In this document: piece by piece, positions 53,501 through 62,656 of the stretch | Position numbering within the stretch: the stretch's first letter is position 1 | Layout: the number at the start of each line of letters is the position of its first letter | Source of the DNA: Panulirus ornatus | Lineage: Eukaryota; Arthropoda; Malacostraca; Decapoda; Palinuridae | Direction: 5' to 3' | DNA: 64,000 bases | Assembly (NCBI RefSeq): GCF_036320965.1 | Contig: NC_092281.1 | Span: forward strand, 11,608,719-11,672,718 | Made by a program: the position numbers and the translations under genes | Notes under the pieces: generated by a model | The model's database searches: none | What the model was told of the DNA's origin: nothing | The model's input: the letters and a program-made list of their open reading frames with translations, nothing else

Positions 53501-56500
53501 TATTCTGATAGTGAGTTGACTGCCCCAACGACTGTGTCTACTGCAGTAGCACCAGATGATGAGTATACCAAAGAAGTTTTAGATGCCAGTCACCTTCTTA
53601 TAGAAGCTGTTCATGATGTTGCTGAGGAGGAGCTATCAACAGGGTGGGGATGGTTTGGGAGCGAGCCATCAGTGTCTACAACTACACCTAAACCTCAAAA
53701 GAAGAGGAGGAGAAGGAAGAAACAGAGGAAGACTAGGGGAAAGAAGAAGAGGAAGAGGGTACAGAGTGAGGCACTGGTAGGAGGGCATGTTGGGATGAAC
53801 CCTGAGTGATAAGAGTGCAACCTAATGTCCTTTATATGGAATAATGGAATGCTTTCCCTCAACTAGGGTGGATTTTTTTTCCCTATCAGCTTTGTGTTTT
53901 AGTTTTGACCACATTGCTATGACTGCTGTCAGTTTATGAACTAATTGTGCTGTTGAAATCATGTTAACTGCTGACTTCACTACTCAGGGACCAAGGTTTA
54001 GTTCAAGATACAGAACAGTTAGTTTTAATGGGTGCTTTAGTTTCTATCAACATGTTCCAAATTAGTGAACTCAGAACTGAATATTGTTTAGTCTAAGCCT
54101 CTGAGATCCTCAGAAGTATATATAATCTGTGGAGCACATTATTTACACATGAAATGAGCCTTTATGTGTGCTGTTATATCCACAAAACCATTCAAGCAAG
54201 TTTAGCATTGGAGTTATGCATGAAATAATATCCCAGTATCTTGGGTCATTGAACATCTTAGTTCAAGTGCAAAACATACATTGAAGAATTTGGAATCATT
54301 TAGTGGACAACTTGAATGAAACAGACTTCCCTTTACTTCAGGTAAAACATGTAAAGCTGTTGTACTGTAATAGGTGGCAGATTCGTTATCCTTCAGTAAC
54401 CTTGGAAGCTGTATTGAGGATAAAGCTTTCCATCTCCAATCAATTGATCTTTTTCTCTAGCAACATTTAGACTACAGTCCACTTGAGATGTGGCACATAA
54501 AGTCAAATAAAACAATATCACTACAAAACTTTCTGAAAGTATCAGAGATTGGTTTTTTCTTGATTCAGGTTTGTATATATATTAAGACATGTAAGGAAAA
54601 AACTTTCCAGTTCAATTTTTGCACCTTTTTATGTGGGTTCCATTTAGATTTTATTTGAAATTTGGAGTTAATTATAAAGGATCCATCTTAGCCATCATAA
54701 TCAGCATCATATTACAAGAATGGCTTGAATTGTGTAGACATTGAAGAGCTAAAATGCTCTGAAATTCAAGATGATTTTTGGCGGTTCCTCTATATATTAC
54801 CATGAAATTAGGTAAAGCAATTTTCTTTATTTAGTTTCTTAAGTTAACTGAAGTTTATCCTAACAAGGCCATTTATTACTAATATTGTACTTAGGGTGAC
54901 TTTTGTATAAAGTAATTTGAAATTTGCAGATTATTTTTTTTTGGCACACTATATTTAATGACCTTCAGCACTAGCCGTGGTTTTTTGAACGACTGTATCT
55001 TGCCCAGCAGAGCTTTTAAAAGCATTTATTAATGGTGGATAAAGGTATAGTTTCACTAAAAGTAAGCAGCTTACTGTGTGTTTCCTCCTTACCATTTAAA
55101 GTACTCTATATAATCATTTATATTTTAGATAACATGAATGGTCTTTTGCATTATTTTTATTTTTTTTTTTTGCTTTGTCGCTGTCTCCCGCGTTTGCGAG
55201 GTAGCGCAAGGAAACAGACAAAAGAAATGGCCCAACCCACCCCCATACACATGTATGTACATACGTCCACACACGCAAATATACATACCTACACAGCTTT
55301 CCATGGTTTACCCCAGACGCTTCACATGCCCTGATTCAATCCACTGACAGCACGTCAACCCCAGTATACCACATCGATCCAATTCACTCTATTCCTTGCC
55401 CTCCTTTCACCCTCCTGCATGTTCAGGCCCCGATCACACAAAATCTTTTTCACTCCATCTTTCCACGTCCAATTTGGTCTCCCACTTCTCCTCGTTCCCT
55501 CCACCTCCGACACATATATCCTCTTGGTCAATCTTTCCTCACTCATTCTCTCCATGTGCCCAAACCATTTCAAAACACCCTCTTCTGCTCTCTCAACCAT
55601 GCTCTTTTTATTTCCACACATCTCTCTTACCCTTACGTTACTTACTCGATCAAACCACCTCACACCACACATTGTCCTCAAACATCTCATTTCCAGCACA
55701 TCCATCCTCCTGCGCACCACTCTATCCATAGCCCACGCCTTGCAACCATACAACATTCTTGGAATCACTATTCCTTCAAACATACCCATTTTTGCTTTCC
55801 GAGATAATGTTCTCGACTTCCACACATTCTTCAAGGCTCCCAGGATTTTCGCCCCCTCCCCCACCCTATGATCCACTTCCGCTTGCATGGTTCCATCCGC
55901 TGCCAGATCCACTCCCAGATATCTAAAACACTTTACTTCCTCCAGTTTTTCTCCATTCAAACTTACCTCCCAATTGACTTGACCCTCAACCCTACTGTAC
56001 CTAATTATATCTTGTTTTATTGATTATTTCTTAAGTTATTTGACTAGTGTGGTTTTTTCTGATGTCCCAGAATTTTGTCTGTCTGTATGTATTTGTGTGT
56101 GTTTTGACTGTGGCACTAATGAATTTCTAACTGATTGAATTTTATTGATGATATTTTCTAAATATAGTTACTTACCACCATTTATTGACATTACATTCGA
56201 AAGATCCGTAGGCATTTATTATACAAAGATATTCTTCTTTCAATACTTTCTCTTTAAAATGCATTGTGGTTAGTTGTTTTGCAGCTTGAGATTTAGACAT
56301 AGAAAAGATGACTTAATGTTCTTCATTTGACAGTTAGAAGATATAGACATTTTGTTAATGTTTGTGCTTACCTGATTGGACATTTACAATGGAATACTTT
56401 TTGTATTCTTACGTCATATAATACTGAGTAAATGGTATGTTTCCTTTACAGAAATTCATGTGTTACGTAATTTCAATGTACAGCAAAGAATTCAGAAATT

Positions 56501-59500
56501 AGATGAAAATTACAATTTCAGATTTCAAAAGTTTATTCCTGAGAAAAGGGACCTCATCCACAATTTAAGTGAGGTGCCTGCATTATAGTATTCTCATTTG
56601 TAAATAGCAACATGCTTGTAAGCATTGATTAACCATTAATTAACAATGTTCATAAACATTATTTTCAGACTTGAGAAATGTTTGATTCCGTGAATAAGTT
56701 ATTTGAACATGATCTGATAGATATTATTTTAGCATTGATTGATCAGTTGGAATGTTGGGTTAAAATGCTGATAATTTGATCCAGACCCATGGAAAGGGAA
56801 TGTATGATAGTGGACAGAATATACAGATGATTAATATTATTGATTTCAGTTGCTGATACACAGTGGAATGACAAACAATGAGAAAGATTATGAGATATGT
56901 ATGCGTGCAGAGAATGTACATCTGCCACCATCGGGCTACTTTGGAGTGTCTGCCGCCACAGGTGGCTTAGCTGATGACCATGATGTGAGTTGAATTTTTT
57001 TTTTTTATTATATGCCTTTTTATTGATCTTATGCAACTTACATTCCATATACTCATACCCTTTTTACCGCATCAATCATATCACATTTTCTCAGACTCCT
57101 TATCCTTCAGCTTTGGTTAATTGGCTTATATGCTCTTTAATTTGGATTTTCCACTTTTTTATTTGTGTATTTTTAGCTGACTTAGTGAGTTACTGTCACC
57201 ACTTTGCATTTGTCCTCTTCATCTATTTGTAAACTTGTTTGTTTTTCATGTTTGTCAGCCAGAGTAATTTTCAGATACTTATTTTCCTACATAATATCTG
57301 TTTGATATCCGAGTTGGTACCATACCATCCACAGGGAAGCACAGTCTCGTATCCAAACCTCTAAGGTTACCTTTCAGTCCTCTGCTCATAAATTTTTTAA
57401 AACATTTATCTGTCATAGTATATGCAGTAAGGCTTTGAAAAAATACATGAGGGAAATCCAAAAACACAAGTAGTTTTTTATGGAAATGTTCATTTGTGCT
57501 GATATCTTCTTTCTGATTTTAGGTACTAAAGTTTTTAGTGTCATCAATGCGTTCTCCTGAAGAAATGGCAATGCTGCAGACCAATCAGGAGGAAGAAGAA
57601 AAATTCCGGCAAGAGTTCAAAGAGTATCAGGAAAAAACTAAAAAGGCTCGTGATGAGTGAGTATTACTATTTCATATGAAGCTATTAGATAGAGGCATTG
57701 GAGGGATTAGACTTTACAAGTTAAAGGGCTTTGTTTATTGTAATGTTGTACATCATGTATGTCATAGTGATAAACATCAGCATATTGTTATTGTTGATAT
57801 TATTGTTATCATTATCACAAGTTCATGTATAGTACCACTGTATGAAGTTAAGGGGAATAAAGGTGAGTGTTCAAGCTACAGAGGTACAAGCTTGTTGTTT
57901 GTACCTGGTAAGTAGTATGAGAGAGTAGAGATTGAGAGGCTGTACAGAGCATCAGACTGGGAAGAACATTGTGGTTTCAGAAGTGGTAAAGGATTTGTTG
58001 ATCTGATGTTTGCTTTGAAGAATGTGCTTGAGAAATACTTCAGAGCAACAGAAGGATATGTATGTGGCATTTATAGATCTGGAGAAGGCATATGATAGGG
58101 TTGATAGAAATGCTTTGTAGAAGGTTTTAAGGATATATGGTGTGGAAGGAAAGCTTTTAGAGGCAGTGACTAGTTTTTATTGGGTGCAATGCATGTGTAT
58201 ACGTTGGAAGAGAGGAGAGAGAGGTTCCAAGTGAATTTGGTCTGAAATAGGGATGTGGATAGGAGAGTCTTGAAGAGAGGGGCAAATATGCAGTCAGTAG
58301 GGGATGAGGGGGCTTGAAAAGTGGGTCAGTTTTTGTTTGCTGATAGTATAGTACTGTTGGCAGATTCATGTGAGAAACTGCAAAGGTAGGCAACTGAGTT
58401 TAGGTGTGTGTGTGTGAAAGGAGGAAGTCGAGAGTAAATGGAAATAAAGTAATGTTATTAGATTTAGCAGGGTTGATGGTTAGGTTAGATTAGGTGTGTT
58501 TGAATGGAGAAAAATTGGAGGAAGTGAAGTGTTTTAGATACCTGGAGGTGGACATTGTGGCAAATGGAACCATGAAAGTAGCAGTGAGTCATAGGGTGGG
58601 CAAAGGGGATGAAGGTTTTGGGAGCATTGAGGAATGTATGCAAAGAGAGATTGTTTATCTGAGAAGGCAAAAATGGGTATGTTTGAAGATATAGTAGTAC
58701 CAAAGTTATATGGATGCAAGGCATAGGCTATAAATGAGGATGTGCAGATGAGGTTGGAAGTGTAGGAAATTTAATTTGAGAACAGTATATGGTGGTACAT
58801 TTAACAAAGAAAAAAAGGGTAAGAGAGAGGTGTGGTAATAAAGAGAGTGCGGTTAAGAGAGCTGAAGAGTATGTGCTGAAATGGTTTGAACACATTGAGA
58901 GAATGAGTGAGGAGAGGTTAACAAACACACCACCTCCCCACAAATTGTCCTCAAATATTTCAGTTTCAACACATCCACCCTCTTCTGCACAGCCTTATCT
59001 ATAGCCCATGCCTTGCAACCATGTAATATTGTTGGGACTACTATTCCTTCAAACATACCCATTTTTGCCCTCCCAGATAACATTCTTTCTTTCCATATGT
59101 TCTTCAGCACTGGTGCAACTTTTGCCCCTCCCCCACCCTGTGCCTCTCTTCTCATGCAAGGCTTTCACCACCTCTTCTTTCTTAACCAAACTACTACTGT
59201 GACTATGTCTCTTTGCATACATCCTACATCTGCTACTATATCATCAGACACACTTAACAATCCTTCAAACAATCCTTCAAAATACTTGCTACATGTGAAA
59301 TGAATTATGTGATCAACAGTTTTTCCAGAATAATTTTGGCTTACCTCTGTAGATTTAAGCAAAAATTTATACCTTCTTGTGTATGCTATGTTTCTCTATC
59401 TATGGATATAGTAGTATCTTGTTTATAGAATATGCTGACTCTGGGCCAGTGGCTAAGAGGTAAGATATTCTGTCTACAGATTATGAATTTTATATCCTTA

Positions 59501-61139
59501 AGAGTGTGAAACACACAAGAGGGTTCTTGAACCTGCCCCGCAAAACTTCCAGAAATTACTGTTTTTAGGTTCATAGTGTGCACTTACTTTTTCAGGTATA
59601 TTGCACAAAATCCTGATGCTGTTCAGAAAGACAAAGAGGAGGAATATGAGTCCTGGGAACAGAGAGAATTGCGTCAAATATTCACTGGACAGAGTCAGGT
59701 GAGGCATTTAAGTTATGGCAATTTTTGGCAAAAAGATTGAGGTGTAAAGGCAAAGCACTATTAAATCTGAATTTCATGATTGAGTTTCGTACTATGTCTT
59801 GGCTGTTGGTGTGGAGGCTGTAGGACTTCTTATATTTGTTGAATACCGCTAACTTTTATTGTAAACTATACCATGCACCAATTTATTTAAATGTAGAATA
59901 TCACCACATTTTCATGTGCAGTGAACATAATCATAACATTTCGGAATTTGTCAGACATATCAAGCAGCAAATTTTACTTCAGCATTTAAGTCTTAAAGAT
60001 TGATTACTTACCTAATTCAGGGTATTAGGTGGTACCTGCTCAAGATTTAGTGTTTTTGGGACTTGTTTGGGTACTTTACACTAGTACCAAGCATGATTAT
60101 ATATTTTTTTGATGAAATACATTTTTATTGAGAAAAGAATACTTTTTCTTATTTACCAAAATGATCCTGGTGTGTGATAGGTTACACATTCTGTTATTCT
60201 TTATAAAACTCACTGTGTGATATGTGCTGTGTTGCAAATATCTATGCTCATCTGTTCAGGTTTAAACCACACCTCAAACATGCTGATTTTTCCTCTTGTG
60301 AAAAATAAATTGTTTATCACTGAATTTGTTTACAGTGAGTAAACTTGTGCTAGACTGAAATAATTTTATAAGCCTGTTCAGAAATCCAGTGGGTATCATA
60401 GAAAATTAGAACGGAATGAATTGGATTTTTGTGGTTGGTAGAGTGTGACATACTGTCTTAAAATGGTAAGCAAATATGAAAAAAAGAAAATTGATAGATA
60501 AACTGCAAAATGTTCATTAGGGCTTGACTCTGAAATGAGGATATGGTTTCAATGCATTATACAATGCAGGTAGAGAGGGAATTTAAGCAAATGAGGCTGT
60601 CTTTTGTTCTTGGCAATACTTCACTAAAGTGGGAAACTGAACATGTGGGGAAAATTTTTATTAATATTTTCTCTGAAAGAAAGAAAACTACTTATGCTGT
60701 AATGTGTAGTAGAAGGCATCTGAAAGGATAGGGAATAGGAGGGGGTGGCTAAGAAACTCTCTTTTTTTTTATTTCAATATCCAATAGATGGAACAGAAGG
60801 AGCCAAGCAAAGGTGCTCATCCTCCTCGAAGGCTTAGGCTAGGGTGTGTGAATATGCACTGTTGCAACAAAGATGAGAAAATGTAAGAGATGGGTACTGT
60901 GTTTGGGGAGAGGAATGTGGATGTTGTGGCCGTTAAGTGAAACGTATGATTTGGGCCTGTTTCTTTGTTATTTTTTCTCTGATACACCTTTAGAGTTTTT
61001 TATATTAGAAAACCAGTTTCTTTGTTGCTCATTTTTCAGATTCATGAAGTTATACGAACGCTCCATATCAAAATGGATGAAATTATTGGCAGGCAGGAAC
61101 GAACACTTGGTTTGGTCTCTGCAGTCCATTCAGGAATGG
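44403..61139 (+). CDS. LMAN1: ERGIC-53 / LMAN1 cargo lectin, first eight coding exons; gene runs off the window
   Basis: ERGIC-53 is a type I membrane lectin that binds high-mannose glycoproteins with calcium and carries them from the ER to the ER-Golgi intermediate compartment. Eight exons join in frame to about 350 residues (human 510). In order they give a signal peptide (MDVWWTFAFLLFLLSVTYG), RFEYKYSFKGPYL, SLRSQKGQIW, FRVTGRGRIGADGLAVWF, the calcium-site region FFDSFDND, YDHEHDG with the sugar-binding His, CLRDFRNKPFPVRAKI, GVSAATGGLADDHD with the mannose-binding GGL loop, then a Glu/Lys-rich coiled coil with ELRQIFTGQ. The transmembrane segment and the C-terminal export/retrieval signal must lie beyond 64,000. 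Introns hold several LINE copies and an alternative terminal exon at 53,234. Confidence 0.96.
47908..48062 (+). CDS. LMAN1: ERGIC-53 exon 2
   Basis: Acceptor CTTTTATTTTGCAG, donor TTG|GTTAGT (phase 0). It encodes NAIASEESVRITPSLRSQKG, QIWTKIPTNFEWWEVDFVF and RVTGRGRIGADGL, the start of the L-type lectin sandwich. Human has NAIPSSDQIRVAPSLRSQRG at the same place. Confidence 0.97.
49283..50270 (-). mobile_element. Decayed LINE copy in ERGIC-53 intron 2
   Basis: Minus-strand reading gives GAKMGLFDGIVIQSVLYGCE and AWALDKN..VLEIKCLRTV near 49,750-49,890, matching the KAKMGMFEGIV..MLYGCEAW block of the LINE at 61.4 kb. The CLRTMCG block has become CLRTVCH. Downstream on that strand, the 3' part near 49,290-49,400 has GSGPLPS and AALRKLATSN. 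Frameshifts separate the pieces, so it is an inactive relic. Confidence 0.8.
50442..50611 (+). CDS. LMAN1: ERGIC-53 exon 3 (calcium site)
   Basis: Acceptor CTTCATGACAG, donor CA|GTAAGT (phase 2). It encodes AVWFNDKPAGEGPVFGSEDK, WNGLGVFFDSFDNDNKRNNP and YVMAMVNDGTKVYDHE. FFDSFDND carries the Asp and Asn ligands of calcium; the His of YDH contacts mannose in the human lectin. Confidence 0.97.
51144..51243 (+). CDS. LMAN1: ERGIC-53 exon 4
   Basis: Acceptor TTCTTTCCAG, donor ACT|GTGAGT (phase 0). It encodes DGLSQQLGGCLRDFRNKPFP and VRAKIEYYKNVLT, matching human CQRDFRNKPYPVRAKITYYQ. This donor can join in frame either to the alternative exon at 53,234 or to exon 5 at 56,850. Confidence 0.97.
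51577..51872 (+). mobile_element. SINE-like element sharing the LINE 3' tail
   Basis: The right end (GGCCAATCTTTCGTCTGTTT, CCTTGTGCTACCTCGCTAAC, GCGGGAGACAGC) is nearly the same as the 3' tail of the LINE at 62,300-62,371. The left part (GTGGGGTGGCGACGGGAATG, then a GTATATGTATG-rich stretch) is not found upstream of the LINE tail. It ends in an A-rich tail. The structure suits a SINE moved by the LINE machinery, or a LINE variant with another 3' region. Confidence 0.7.
52505..52665 (+). mobile_element. Short LINE relic in ERGIC-53 intron 4
   Basis: The plus strand carries AATGGAACCATGGGATCTGA, ATAGGCTGGGTGAAAAGG and AAAATGGGTATGTTTAATGG. These are decayed versions of the LINE segment encoding DGTMEAEVDHRVGEGAKI and KMGMFEG. 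Too broken to code. Confidence 0.75.
53234..53809 (+). CDS. LMAN1: Alternative terminal exon of ERGIC-53 (predicted)
   Basis: Lies in the intron between exons 4 and 5. An acceptor (ATAATGACACAG) opens a 191-codon frame in phase 0, matching the phase-0 donor of exon 4, so the join reads YYKNVLT-VMIQQ; human reads YYQNTLT-VMINN there. The tail is acidic at first (KLEEKEDQDVDSVKPESEG), then rich in Ser, Thr and Pro, then has an Ala/Glu helix-like stretch (HLLIEAVHDVAEEEL). It ends after a very basic block (KKRRRRKKQRKTRGKKKRKR) and a stop. The product, about 384 residues, would lose the GGL mannose loop, coiled coil and membrane anchor. The basic block could be a nuclear or polyanion-binding signal. 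A GTAGGA donor near 53,777 could instead let it be an in-frame insert. Confidence 0.6.
   Translation, partial: VMIQQLEFDYTKLEEKEDQDVDSVKPESEGTKVSEDQPSAALPLANDMTTPSPYAYEHELKTSEPPDDIFSTISSAYQSFTSESTLPSTYSDSELTAPTTVSTAVAPDDEYTKEVLDASHLLIEAVHDVAEEELSTGWGWFGSEPSVSTTTPKPQKKRRRRKKQRKTRGKKKRKRVQSEALVGGHVGMNPE
54506..54511 (+). promoter_or_regulatory. Polyadenylation signal for the alternative exon
   Basis: AATAAA about 700 bases after the stop codon at 53,809, the first such hexamer I found downstream. It fits a terminal exon with a 3' UTR of about 0.7 kb. Confidence 0.45.
55152..56005 (-). mobile_element. LINE copy, 5'-truncated, inverted in ERGIC-53 intron 4
   Basis: Minus-strand element. From about 56,005 down to 55,355 it encodes the C-terminal part of a non-LTR reverse transcriptase without frameshift, from IRYSRVEGQVNWEV through YGCKAWAMDRVV, CLRTMCGVRWFD and KWFGHMERM to NWIDVVYWG and a stop. 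The 3' UTR carries the conserved CCGCGTTTGCGAG hairpin (minus strand CTCGCAAACGCGGG) and ends in an A-tail, seen as poly-T at 55,155-55,171. It lacks the catalytic FADD region, so it is dead on arrival. It is very similar to the + strand copy at 61,357. Confidence 0.92.
56850..56984 (+). CDS. LMAN1: ERGIC-53 exon 5 (mannose-binding loop)
   Basis: Acceptor TTGATTTCAG, donor GAT|GTGAGT, phase 0 at both ends. It encodes LLIHSGMTNNEKDYEICMRA, ENVHLPPSGYFGVSAATGG and LADDHD. The GGL and nearby residues form the mannose-binding loop; human has GHFGISAATGGLADDHD here. This exon and the one at 53,234 use the same upstream donor and cannot both be the ordinary continuation unless the latter is an insert. 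Confidence 0.97.
57523..57656 (+). CDS. LMAN1: ERGIC-53 exon 6 (lectin end, coiled-coil start)
   Basis: Acceptor TTCTGATTTTAG, donor GA|GTGAGT (phase 2). It encodes VLKFLVSSMRSPEEMAMLQ and then NQEEEEKFRQEFKEYQEKTK, the start of the charged stalk that forms ERGIC-53 oligomers. Confidence 0.95.
57843..58920 (+). mobile_element. Decayed LINE copy (+ strand) in ERGIC-53 intron 6
   Basis: Follows the order of the intact LINE at 63,120-63,990. It has remnants of GDKSECSNYRGISLL near 57,860, HCGFRSGKGFVD near 57,970, DLEKAYDRVDR near 58,080 and FADD-like FADS near 58,340. NGEKLEEVKCFRYL is present at 58,500, and WFEHIERMSEERL near 58,880. There are many stops and frameshifts. Confidence 0.88.
58921..59320 (-). 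mobile_element. Decayed LINE copy (- strand), head-on to its neighbour
   Basis: The minus strand reads VLKNIWKERMLSGRAKMGM, FEGIVVPTILHGCKAWAIDK and VLKLKYLRTICG over 58,930-59,130. Then, beyond an internal deletion, YFEGLLSVSDDIVADVGC-like coding from the 5' half of the element lies near 59,200-59,300. It meets the + strand relic tail against tail at about 58,920, so the shared segment forms an inverted repeat. Confidence 0.82.
59596..59698 (+). CDS. LMAN1: ERGIC-53 exon 7 (stalk)
   Basis: Acceptor TTACTTTTTCAG, donor CAG|GTGAGG (phase 0). It encodes YIAQNPDAVQKDKEEEYESW and EQRELRQIFTGQSQ. Human has GDRELRQVFEGQNR at the matching point, which confirms the assignment despite the variable stalk. 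Confidence 0.94.
61040..61139 (+). CDS. LMAN1: ERGIC-53 exon 8 (stalk; last exon in the window)
   Basis: Acceptor GCTCATTTTTCAG, donor ATGG|GTGAGT (phase 1). It encodes IHEVIRTLHIKMDEIIGRQE and RTLGLVSAVHSGM, matching human IHLEIKQLNRQLDMILDEQR. The remaining exons, including the transmembrane segment, are not visible before 64,000. Confidence 0.92.
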
Positions 61140-61303
61140 GTGAGTTATTTGCTGAAACTTTTGGAGAGTTGAAGGTAACTTTAGGTAAGGAGAACCAGAA
61201 CTAACAAGTGTGGTTATGTGATCAGAAATACAATACAGTAGTGAAGAAATAAGAGAAAATGTAAGTTGATACATACACATATTTTATTAAAGCATAACTA
61301 GGG

Positions 61304-61305
<2 letters not shown>

Positions 61306-61356
<51 letters not shown>
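61306..61356. repeat. (TA)n microsatellite at the 5' edge of a LINE
   Basis: Pure AT/TA run of about 50 bases ending directly where LINE sequence begins. Confidence 0.96.
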
Positions 61357-61358
<2 letters not shown>

Positions 61359-62367
61359 GCAAGTATGAAGTCTGTTGGGGATGAGAGAGCTTGGGAAGTG
61401 AGTCAGTTGTTGTTCGCTGATGATACAGCGCTGGTGGCGGATTCATGTGAGAAACTGCAGAAGCTGGTGACTGAGTTTGGTAAAGTGTGTGGAAGAAGAA
61501 AGTTAAGAGTAAATGTGAATAAGAGGAAGGTTATTAGGTACAGTAGGGTTGAGGGTCAAGTCAATTGGGAGGTGAGTTTGAATGGAGAAAAACTGGAGGA
61601 AGTGAAGTGTTTTAGATATCTGGGAGTGGATCTGTCAGCGGATGGAACCATGGAAGCGGAAGTGGATCATAGGGTGGGGGAGGGGGCGAAAATTTTGGGA
61701 GCCTTGAAAAATGTGTGGAAGTCGAGAACATTATCCCGGAAAGCAAAAATGGGTATGTTTGAAGGAATAGTAGTTCCAACAATGTTGTATGGTTGCGAGG
61801 CGTGGGCTATGGATAGAGTTGTGCGCAGGAGGATGGATGTGCTGGAAATGAGATGTTTGAGGACAATGTGTGGTGTGAGGTGGTTTGATCGAGTAAGTAA
61901 CGTAAGGGTAAGAAATAAGGGAAATAAAAAGAGCGTGGTTGAGAGAGCAGAAGAGGGTGTTTTGAAATGGTTTGGGCACATGGAGAGAATGAGTGAGGAA
62001 AGATTGACCAAGAGGATATATGTGTCGGAGGTGGAGGGAACGAGGAGAAGAGGGAGACCAAATTGGAGGTGGGAAGATGGAGTGAAAAGGATTTTGTGTG
62101 ATCGGGGCCTGAACATGCAGGAGGGTGAAAGGAGGGCAAGGAATAGAGTGAATTGGAGCGATGTGGTATACAGGGGTTGACGTGCTGTCAGTGGATTGAA
62201 TCAAGGCATGTGAAGCGTCTGGGGTAAACCATGGAAAGCTGTGTAGGTATGTATATTTGCGTGTGTGGACGTGTGTATGTACATGTGTATGGGGAGGGTT
62301 GGGCCATTTCTTTCGTCTGTTTCCTTGCGCTACCTCGCAAACGCGGGAGACAGCGACAAAGTATAAA

Positions 62368-62371
<4 letters not shown>
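61357..62371 (+). mobile_element. LINE copy, 5'-truncated, with intact C-terminal frame and 3' UTR
   Basis: A non-LTR retrotransposon. The frame is open from the truncation to a TGA at 62,178-62,180 and encodes the enzyme from GASMKSVGDERAWEV through the catalytic box LLFADDTALVADS, then YSRVEGQVNWEVSL, FRYLGVDLSADGTM, MLYGCEAWAMDRVV, CLRTMCGVRWFD and KWFGHMERM to NWSDVVYRG. The 3' UTR of about 190 bases holds the CTCGCAAACGCGGG hairpin (62,334-62,347) and ends in an A-run. The fingers and endonuclease parts are missing, so it cannot move itself. The GxRQG-type box seen in the neighbouring copy argues for an RTE- or R2-like type over jockey/CR1, but the clade is unsure. Confidence 0.93.

Positions 62372-62376
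<5 letters not shown>

Positions 62377-62425
<49 letters not shown>
62377..62425. repeat. (TA)n microsatellite between LINE tail and SINE-like element
   Basis: TA run of about 49 bases between the A-tail of the LINE at 61,357 and the next element. Confidence 0.96.
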
Positions 62426-62427
<2 letters not shown>

Positions 62428-62656
62428 CCTGGGGATAGGGGAGAAAGAATACTTCCCACGTATTCCCTGCGTGTCGTAGAAGGCGACTAAAAGGGAAGGG
62501 AGCGGGAGGCTGGAAATCCTCCCCTCTGTTTTTTTTTTTCCCAAAAGAAGGAACAGAGAAGAGGGCCAGGTGAGGATATTCCCTCAATGACCCAGTCCTC
62601 TGTTCTTAACACTACCTCGCTATCGCGGGAAATGGCAAATAGTATGAAAAAAATGA
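62428..62656 (+). mobile_element. SINE-like element, fullest copy
   Basis: About 230 bases from CCTGGGGATAGGGGAGAAAG to an A-rich end at GGCAAATAGTATGAAAAAAA. It carries a central T-run, the block AAAAGAAGGAACAGAGAAGA and the CTCGCTATCGCGGG hairpin at 62,616-62,629. Copies lie at 30,068-30,275 (same strand) and 17,583-17,690 (opposite strand, partial). I see no clear tRNA-type A and B boxes, so the origin of its head is open. Confidence 0.82.

Noticed and set aside
55396..55871. Plus-strand frames of up to 150 codons, Ser/Pro/His-rich
   Set aside because: They are antisense to the LINE reverse transcriptase coding strand and mirror its codons; the same frames recur opposite the copy at 61.7-62.1 kb.
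56376..56588. Possible further ERGIC-53 exon with acceptor TTCCTTTACAG before 56,452
   Set aside because: The long frame needs a phase-1 upstream exon, but exon 4 ends in phase 0. In phase 0 the segment hits a stop after 16 codons.
62231..62587. Frames with Tyr-Ile repeats around 62.4 kb
   Set aside because: Generated by (TA)n between two retroelements.
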